Source: Myxococcales bacterium (GTDB taxonomy: Bacteria; Myxococcota; Polyangia; Fen-1088). Taken from it: a DNA stretch of 6,779 nucleotides. Below, piece by piece: positions 1 to 4,164 of the stretch. A program made the translations under genes and the position numbers. The notes below the pieces were generated by a model. That model had not been told where the DNA came from. It made no database searches and saw only the letters and a program-made list of their open reading frames with translations. Every line of letters begins with the position of its first letter. The first letter of the stretch is position 1. Where the stretch lies: assembly GCA_003153875.1 (NCBI GenBank), contig PMBY01000414.1, forward strand, positions 5,525 through 12,303. Direction: 5' to 3'.

Positions 1-60
1 GTGAAGAACGCAGAACACGTCGAGTATGGGCATCCCTTGTTCCGCATCGAAAAGGCCTAA
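1..60 (+). CDS. accB: Biotin carboxyl carrier protein of acetyl-CoA carboxylase, C-terminal end (partial)
   Basis: Frame 1 reads [19 protein letters not shown] followed by TAA at 58-60; the start lies upstream of the window. BCCP proteins end with the last strand of the biotinyl/lipoyl fold, typically of the form 'ENGQ-VEYGQPLF-IEP', and this tail matches that pattern closely. The biotinylated lysine (in an MKM motif) lies about 35 residues before such an ending, so it is outside the window. AccB carries the biotin that AccC carboxylates; the carboxyltransferase then passes the carboxyl group to acetyl-CoA. The gene directly downstream on the same strand is accC, the usual accB-accC order, which strongly supports the call. 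Only 19 residues are visible, so the identity rests on this short match plus context. Confidence 0.82.
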   Translation: MKNAEHVEYGHPLFRIEKA

Positions 61-98
61 GACGATCTCACCGCGGAAGCCGCAGATCTGGAATCCGG

Positions 99-125
99 CT
101 CTGTGTCCTCTGTGCTCTCTGTGGT
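99..125 (+). repeat. Three tandem 9-bp CTCTGTGNN units in the accB-accC spacer
   Basis: Three adjacent 9-mers share the core CTCTGTG: CTCTGTGTC (99-107), CTCTGTGCT (108-116) and CTCTGTGGT (117-125). On the minus strand they read NNCACAGAG three times. The array is bracketed by a direct repeat GAATCCG at 91-97 and 126-132. The right copy ends 14 bp before the accC start. The array is not coding in a recognised gene: no in-frame start links it to accC, and the short minus-strand frame across it overlaps accC. The 86-bp spacer otherwise shows no clear promoter or Shine-Dalgarno. Function unknown; it may be a copy of an interspersed intergenic repeat. Confidence 0.75.
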
Positions 126-146
126 GAATCCGAAAGCACGAATACC

Positions 147-1469
147 GTGTTCAAGAAAGTACTAATAGCCAACCGTGGCGAAATCGCCCTGCGCGTAATT
201 CGCGCCTGTCGCGACATGGGAATCCAATCGGTCGCGGTCCATTCCACCGCCGACGCGGACGCCCTGCACGTCCGCTTTGCGGATGAGAAGGTGTGCATCG
301 GCCCGCCCCCCGCACGCCAAAGCTACAACAACGTCCCCGCCCTGATCAGTGCGGCGGAGGTCACCGGCGCCGACGCCATCCACCCGGGCTACGGTTTTCT
401 GGCTGAAAATGCCGAATTCGCCGAAGTCGTGCAGAAGTGCGGGATCCATTGGATTGGCCCCCAGCCGGAACTGATGCGCCTCATGGGCGACAAAGTGTCC
501 GCGCGCAAAGCGATGGAGGCGGCGGGCGTTCCTGTGGTTCCGGGCTCGCCCATCATCGAAACCGACCACCAGGCGGAAGAGGCGGTGGAGCGCATCGGGT
601 TGCCCGTCATCATCAAGGCGACGGGTGGCGGCGGCGGTCGGGGCATGAAGATCGTCGACGACAAGGCGCGGCTCTTCACCCAGTTGGCCTCGGCGAGGGC
701 TGAGGCCCAGGCCGGGTTCAACAACCCCGCGGTCTACCTGGAGCGCTACATCGGGCGGCCCCGCCACATTGAAGTGCAGGTTCTGGGCGACGGCTCCGCG
801 GCCATTGCCATGGGCGAGCGCGAGTGCTCCATCCAGCGCCGGCACCAGAAGTTGATCGAGGAAGCACCTTCGGTGGCGCTCGACGACGCCCGGCGGGTCG
901 AGCTTCTGCGTACCGCACGCAAGGCCACCTCCGCCATCGGCTACCGCACGGTTGGCACCCTGGAGTTCCTGCTCGACGAAGGAAAGAATTTCTACTTCAT
1001 CGAGATGAACACCCGAATCCAGGTCGAGCACACGGTCACCGAGATGGTCTTCGGCGTGGACCTGGTGCGGGAGCAGATGCGGCTGGCCGCCGGCGATCCG
1101 ATACGCTTCCCCCCGGACATGCGGCCGCGCGGTCACGCCATCGAGGTTCGCATCAACGCCGAGGATCCCGTCACCTTCGCACCCTCGCCCGGACTGATCA
1201 CGGCGCTGAATCTTCCCGGCGGGCCAGGCGTGCGCGTCGACACGCACATCTACGCCCACTATCGCGTTCCCTCGTTCTACGACTCGCTGATCGCGAAGTT
1301 GATCGTGCATGGGGAAAACCGCCATGTGGCCCTGGCCAGGCTGCGGCGCGCTTTGGGCGAGGTGGTCGTGGAAGGCATCAAGACCAACGTCGACCTGCAC
1401 AAGCGGGTCATCAACCATCCCGACTTCATCGCCGGCCATTTCGATACCCACTTCCTGGAACGCCTCTGA
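147..1469 (+). CDS. accC: Biotin carboxylase subunit of acetyl-CoA carboxylase
   Basis: AccC uses ATP and bicarbonate to carboxylate the biotin on AccB, the first half-reaction of malonyl-CoA synthesis, in the cytoplasm. The 440 residues are close to the usual ~450. Domains in order: N-terminal biotin carboxylase domain (about 1-113, opening [20 protein letters not shown], with [10 protein letters not shown]), ATP-grasp domain (about 114-320) and C-terminal biotin carboxylase domain (about 331-438). Visible functional residues are K116 (GDKVSA), K157 before the glycine-rich loop 160-168 (GGGGGRGMK), K235 in RRHQK, metal/ATP ligands E273 and E286, the active-site block [10 protein letters not shown] at 286-295 (N288, R290, E294) and R335 (EVRINAEDP). 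No key residue is missing. The GTG at 147 is the only in-frame start that keeps the conserved N-terminus; no clear Shine-Dalgarno precedes it, so translation may depend on accB. It follows accB by 86 bp. A propionyl-/other acyl-CoA carboxylase subunit is possible, but the ~440-residue stand-alone form next to accB favours the acetyl-CoA enzyme. Confidence 0.97.
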   Translation: MFKKVLIANRGEIALRVIRACRDMGIQSVAVHSTADADALHVRFADEKVCIGPPPARQSYNNVPALISAAEVTGADAIHPGYGFLAENAEFAEVVQKCGIHWIGPQPELMRLMGDKVSARKAMEAAGVPVVPGSPIIETDHQAEEAVERIGLPVIIKATGGGGGRGMKIVDDKARLFTQLASARAEAQAGFNNPAVYLERYIGRPRHIEVQVLGDGSAAIAMGERECSIQRRHQKLIEEAPSVALDDARRVELLRTARKATSAIGYRTVGTLEFLLDEGKNFYFIEMNTRIQVEHTVTEMVFGVDLVREQMRLAAGDPIRFPPDMRPRGHAIEVRINAEDPVTFAPSPGLITALNLPGGPGVRVDTHIYAHYRVPSFYDSLIAKLIVHGENRHVALARLRRALGEVVVEGIKTNVDLHKRVINHPDFIAGHFDTHFLERL

Positions 1470-1493
1470 GCCGTCGGTGGCGGGGGATGGCGA

Positions 1494-1521
1494 CGGTGAC
1501 AGGGGCGGTGGCGGTGACAGG
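1494..1521 (+). repeat. Direct repeat CGGTGACAGG, two copies 18 bp apart
   Basis: CGGTGACAGG occurs at 1494-1503 and 1512-1521 just downstream of the accC stop. A weaker relative (CGGTGGCGGG) starts at 1475, giving an 18-19 bp spacing for three degenerate units. It may be simple G-rich slippage or tandem protein-binding sites ahead of the next gene; nothing in the sequence decides between these. Confidence 0.45.
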
Positions 1522-1546
1522 AGGCCCCCGCTTGACTCGTCGCTCA

Positions 1547-1564
1547 GACCGGCAAATTTCGGTC
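1547..1564 (+). promoter_or_regulatory. Short dyad (GACCG...CGGTC) between accC and the TPR gene
   Basis: GACCG (1547-1551) and CGGTC (1560-1564) form a 5-bp inverted repeat, extended by one G-T wobble pair, around an AT-rich centre (AAATTT, 1554-1559), the only AT-rich patch in the upstream half of this spacer. A TTGACT hexamer lies at 1532-1537, 16 bp before AAATTT. This could be read as a weak -35/-10 pair, but the -10 match is poor. As RNA it would be a small hairpin without an immediate U-tract, so it is not a convincing accC terminator. Operator, weak promoter or chance are all possible. Confidence 0.25.
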
Positions 1565-1573
1565 CACGCCTTT

Positions 1574-1601
1574 ACAGGTTTACCGTATGCGGTAACACTG
1601 T
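1574..1601 (+). promoter_or_regulatory. 28-bp near-perfect dyad upstream of the TPR gene (operator-like or hairpin)
   Basis: Arms 1574-1587 and 1588-1601 are symmetric about 1587.5. The inner arms TTACCG (1580-1585) and CGGTAA (1590-1595) pair perfectly and the outer arms ACAG (1574-1577) and CTGT (1598-1601) pair perfectly; 11 of 14 positions per arm match. It ends 18 bp before the GTG start at 1620. This is the size and layout of a homodimeric regulator's operator. A TTTACA hexamer (1571-1576) overlaps the left edge and a TANNNT box (TAGGGT, 1601-1606) the right edge, so a promoter here would contain the dyad. As RNA it folds into a 6-bp plus 4-bp stem with a TATG loop; no U-run follows, so it is not a typical terminator. 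No specific regulator can be named. Confidence 0.5.
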
Positions 1602-1619
1602 AGGGTTGGACTGTTTCAG

Positions 1620-4025
1620 GTGGTAACCAAGAAAGACAAACACCTCGCAGCCGCGCAGAAATACCTGGAGCGGGGCAGCCTAGAAAAGGCCCTGACGGAG
1701 TTCCAGAACGCCGTCAAGGAAGATGCGAAGGACACCCGCACCTGGCTGCGCATGGCGGAGGTGCATGTTCGCCTCGGACAGAACGACAAGGCCACTGAAG
1801 TCTATCAAACCACGGTGGATCTCTACGTCGAGCAGGGGTTCTTCCAGCGCGCGGTAGCCGTCTACAAGAACATCATCAAGCTTTCTCCTGGGTCGGTGGA
1901 GGCCCGGGTCAAGCTGGCGGATGTCTACCGCCAACTCGGACTGTTCTCAGATGCCATCCAGCAACTGGAGCAGGCTGTCTTGCTCCACCAGAAGGCTGGC
2001 CGGCTTTCTGAGGCGCTGACTGCGCTGAAGCAGGTCCTCGAACTCAATCCGGACCAGCCGGCCACGCGCATCCGCTATGCCGAGTTGGCTGTGCAAGCGG
2101 GAGAGATCAACGACGCCGTGGCCGAGTTCCGCGAGGCGGCCAATCTGCTCAAAGCCCAAGGGCGAAGTGATGAGTTCACCCGTGTGGCAGAGCGAATCCT
2201 GTACTACCAGCCCGACGATCTGGCTCTCGGCAAGGAGCTTGCCGCCAGCTACCTGGATCGCAACAACGCTCGGGCCGCCCTCGCCCGGCTCAAGCCCTGT
2301 TTCGAGGCCAACCAAAGCGACGTGGGAATCCTCGACCTTCTGGCCCGTTGTTTCGAGCAGCTGGGTCAGCCGCACAAGAGCTTGCCCGTGCTCAAGGAAC
2401 TCTGCCGTATCTACGCCAATACGGGACGCAGCACGGAGCGCAACCAGACCATCCAGAGAGCCCTGGCTCTGGATCCGAATGATCCCGAAATCCACGCGCT
2501 GCTGGGGCGGATTACGCCCGGTGCCGTCGAGACTCCTGCCCCTGTTGTCCCTCTGCACCGACGGATGCCCAGCCTGTCCGGCGACACCACCCCAGCACCC
2601 GTGACGTCTGGACGACCCACAGCCATCACCTTCAGCGAGCTGGAGGTTCCCGTCGCGCTGCAGAACAAGTACAAGACTCCTTCCCCCGATGAGGTCCCCA
2701 GCATCGCGGACCGAGCGGCGATCGCCTCGGGCCTGGTGGAGAAGCCCGAAGACGAAGGCGAAATCAAGCGAATCCTGGCCGAGGCCGACGTGTTCGTGAG
2801 GTACGGACTTGTGGAGCGCGCTGCCGAGCATCTGCGGCGTGTGTTCGAGCGAGTCCCTTCGCATATCGGGGCGCACGAGCGCCTGGCTGCGGTGTTGACC
2901 CAGCTTGGCCGCAAGGCCGAGGCGGCGGCGGAACTGGAAATTCTGGCCCACCAGCTCTTCCAAACAAACCGAGCCAGCGCAGCCACCTACGCCCGACGAG
3001 CTTTGGAGATGAACCCGAACGCCCGGCGGGCACAGGAGGTTCTGGACGCGGCCAATCGCCAGACGCCAGGGCTTGCGCCGTCGACCTCAGCAGCACCCCG
3101 CGCAAAGACCCCTGCCCCTTGGCCAGCAACACCTGAACCGGAGTTGATCGACAGCAGCGAACTTGAAATGGATGGCGACAGCGCTCCCCCAGAGGACGAG
3201 GCGGGGGGCAACACCGGCGCGGTAGCGGCGCTGGCTGAGGCGTTCGGCAGTGCCCGAGTCGACGAGGAGGAAGGCGACGGGGAGTTCGAGGAGAGAAACA
3301 CGCCGGTTACGCCCAAGTCCCGACCAGAGCCCGAAAGTGCCGCTGCAAGCCCAAGCCCACCGGCGGACAGTGCGGAAACGGATGACGACGGTTCCGATCC
3401 GGTGTTGGACGACTTGGAGCAGGTCGATTTCTTCATCGAGCAGGAGCTGACTGAAGAAGCGCAGGCGTTGCTCGACGAGCTGGAGAAACGCCATCCGGGC
3501 CACATCTTGGTAGCCGACCGGCGCGAGAAGTTGATGTCCGTCAAGAAGGGCACGGCGCCCGAGGAGCTACTGCCGCCAGAGCCGATCAGGCCGCCGGCGG
3601 CGCAGCCGACCCCTATGCCGCAAGCGGCCACGGGAGGATTTCCTTCGCAGGATCTCGACACTGAGGCTGACCTCGGGCTGATGAACAAGACCATGGAGCG
3701 CCACGATGTCGCCATCCAGCACTTCACGGCGCTGCTGGGCGACCCCAAGCGCGAGGTATTTGCTCTCACCATGATCGGCGAAAGCCACGAGGCGATGGGC
3801 AACCGCGCGGAGGCCACTCGTTGCTACCAGGACGCGCTCAAGAGCCCACGCGCCAACGAGGTAGAGGCCACGCAGCTCTACTTCCTCCTCGGCAACCTTT
3901 TCTACAACACAGGCGACCGCGCCGAGGCCCTCTACTACTTTGAACGGGTCTCCAAGCGAGATCCGACCTTCCGTGACGTACAGCGCCGCCTGGCGGCCCT
4001 GAAGTCGCGCGGGAGCCCCCACTAG
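1620..4025 (+). CDS. Multi-domain TPR scaffold protein, candidate SgmX-type (polar MglA effector for type IV pili)
   Basis: A soluble 801-residue protein with no signal peptide or membrane segment. Residues about 5-297 form an N-terminal TPR array in which ordinary TPRs (for example LADVYRQLGLFSDAIQQLEQA) alternate with an added helix pair ending in NP or SP (ALKQVLELNPDQ, VYKNIIKLSPGS). A Pro/Thr-rich linker follows (about 298-378), carrying TFSELEVP at 337-344. A second TPR block spans about 382-480 and begins LAEADVFVRYGLVERAAEHL. A long acidic Pro/Ser/Ala-rich disordered stretch (about 482-594) contains an isolated helical pair at 598-638 (DFFIEQELTEEAQALL). A further Pro-rich linker leads to a C-terminal TPR block at 678-797. 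From memory, M. xanthus SgmX is a multi-TPR protein encoded beside accBC whose TPRs bind MglA-GTP and promote pilus formation; gene order and layout fit, but orthology is unproven. A generic TPR protein is the alternative. GTG at 1620 is the only start possible after the in-frame TAA at 1593; it lacks a well-placed Shine-Dalgarno. Confidence 0.9.
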   Translation: MVTKKDKHLAAAQKYLERGSLEKALTEFQNAVKEDAKDTRTWLRMAEVHVRLGQNDKATEVYQTTVDLYVEQGFFQRAVAVYKNIIKLSPGSVEARVKLADVYRQLGLFSDAIQQLEQAVLLHQKAGRLSEALTALKQVLELNPDQPATRIRYAELAVQAGEINDAVAEFREAANLLKAQGRSDEFTRVAERILYYQPDDLALGKELAASYLDRNNARAALARLKPCFEANQSDVGILDLLARCFEQLGQPHKSLPVLKELCRIYANTGRSTERNQTIQRALALDPNDPEIHALLGRITPGAVETPAPVVPLHRRMPSLSGDTTPAPVTSGRPTAITFSELEVPVALQNKYKTPSPDEVPSIADRAAIASGLVEKPEDEGEIKRILAEADVFVRYGLVERAAEHLRRVFERVPSHIGAHERLAAVLTQLGRKAEAAAELEILAHQLFQTNRASAATYARRALEMNPNARRAQEVLDAANRQTPGLAPSTSAAPRAKTPAPWPATPEPELIDSSELEMDGDSAPPEDEAGGNTGAVAALAEAFGSARVDEEEGDGEFEERNTPVTPKSRPEPESAAASPSPPADSAETDDDGSDPVLDDLEQVDFFIEQELTEEAQALLDELEKRHPGHILVADRREKLMSVKKGTAPEELLPPEPIRPPAAQPTPMPQAATGGFPSQDLDTEADLGLMNKTMERHDVAIQHFTALLGDPKREVFALTMIGESHEAMGNRAEATRCYQDALKSPRANEVEATQLYFLLGNLFYNTGDRAEALYYFERVSKRDPTFRDVQRRLAALKSRGSPH

Positions 4026-4152
4026 CCTATCTATTACGCTGCCACCCTGCGCGGCTCTTGGTTTCCCACGCCGGTGATGCTAGCGTCGCTTCCCCTATTG
4101 GAGCTTCACCCTTCCCGGTTGTAGCTTGACCGGCGCCATCGCCTAATCCTCC

Positions 4153-4158
4153 GGAGGG
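4153..4158 (+). promoter_or_regulatory. Strong Shine-Dalgarno of the second TPR gene
   Basis: GGAGGG lies with its GGAGG core 7 bp before the ATG at 4165, a near-ideal ribosome binding site that fixes that start. The two upstream complete genes use GTG without such a site. The rest of the 4026-4164 spacer shows no convincing promoter or terminator: a short CCGGT/ACCGG inverted repeat (4115-4119 and 4129-4133) with a 9-nt loop is the only symmetry, and weak TTGGAG (4098) and TAGCTT (4122) hexamers are 18 bp apart. Confidence 0.8.
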
Positions 4159-4164
4159 CCCGAA

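Noticed and set aside
162..1451. 429-codon open frame on the minus strand opposite accC
   Set aside because: It mirrors accC, a certain gene; its length follows from high GC lowering stop frequency in the antisense frame. The translation has no recognisable domain.
1547..1564. Factor-independent terminator for accC
   Set aside because: The stem is only 5-6 bp and is not followed by a T-run.
824..1603. 259-codon plus-strand frame overlapping the 3' half of accC
   Set aside because: Arg/Gly-rich translation typical of an out-of-frame reading of GC-rich coding DNA; it lies mostly inside accC.
2987..3817. 276-codon Ser-rich minus-strand frame opposite the TPR scaffold
   Set aside because: Low-complexity Ser/Ala translation is the antisense image of the acidic disordered linker (GAG/GAC/GCC codons), not a gene.
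4026..4164. Sigma-54 or strong housekeeping promoter before the second TPR gene
   Set aside because: No GG-N10-GC pair with the right flanks, and the best -35/-10-like hexamers match only about half their consensus positions.
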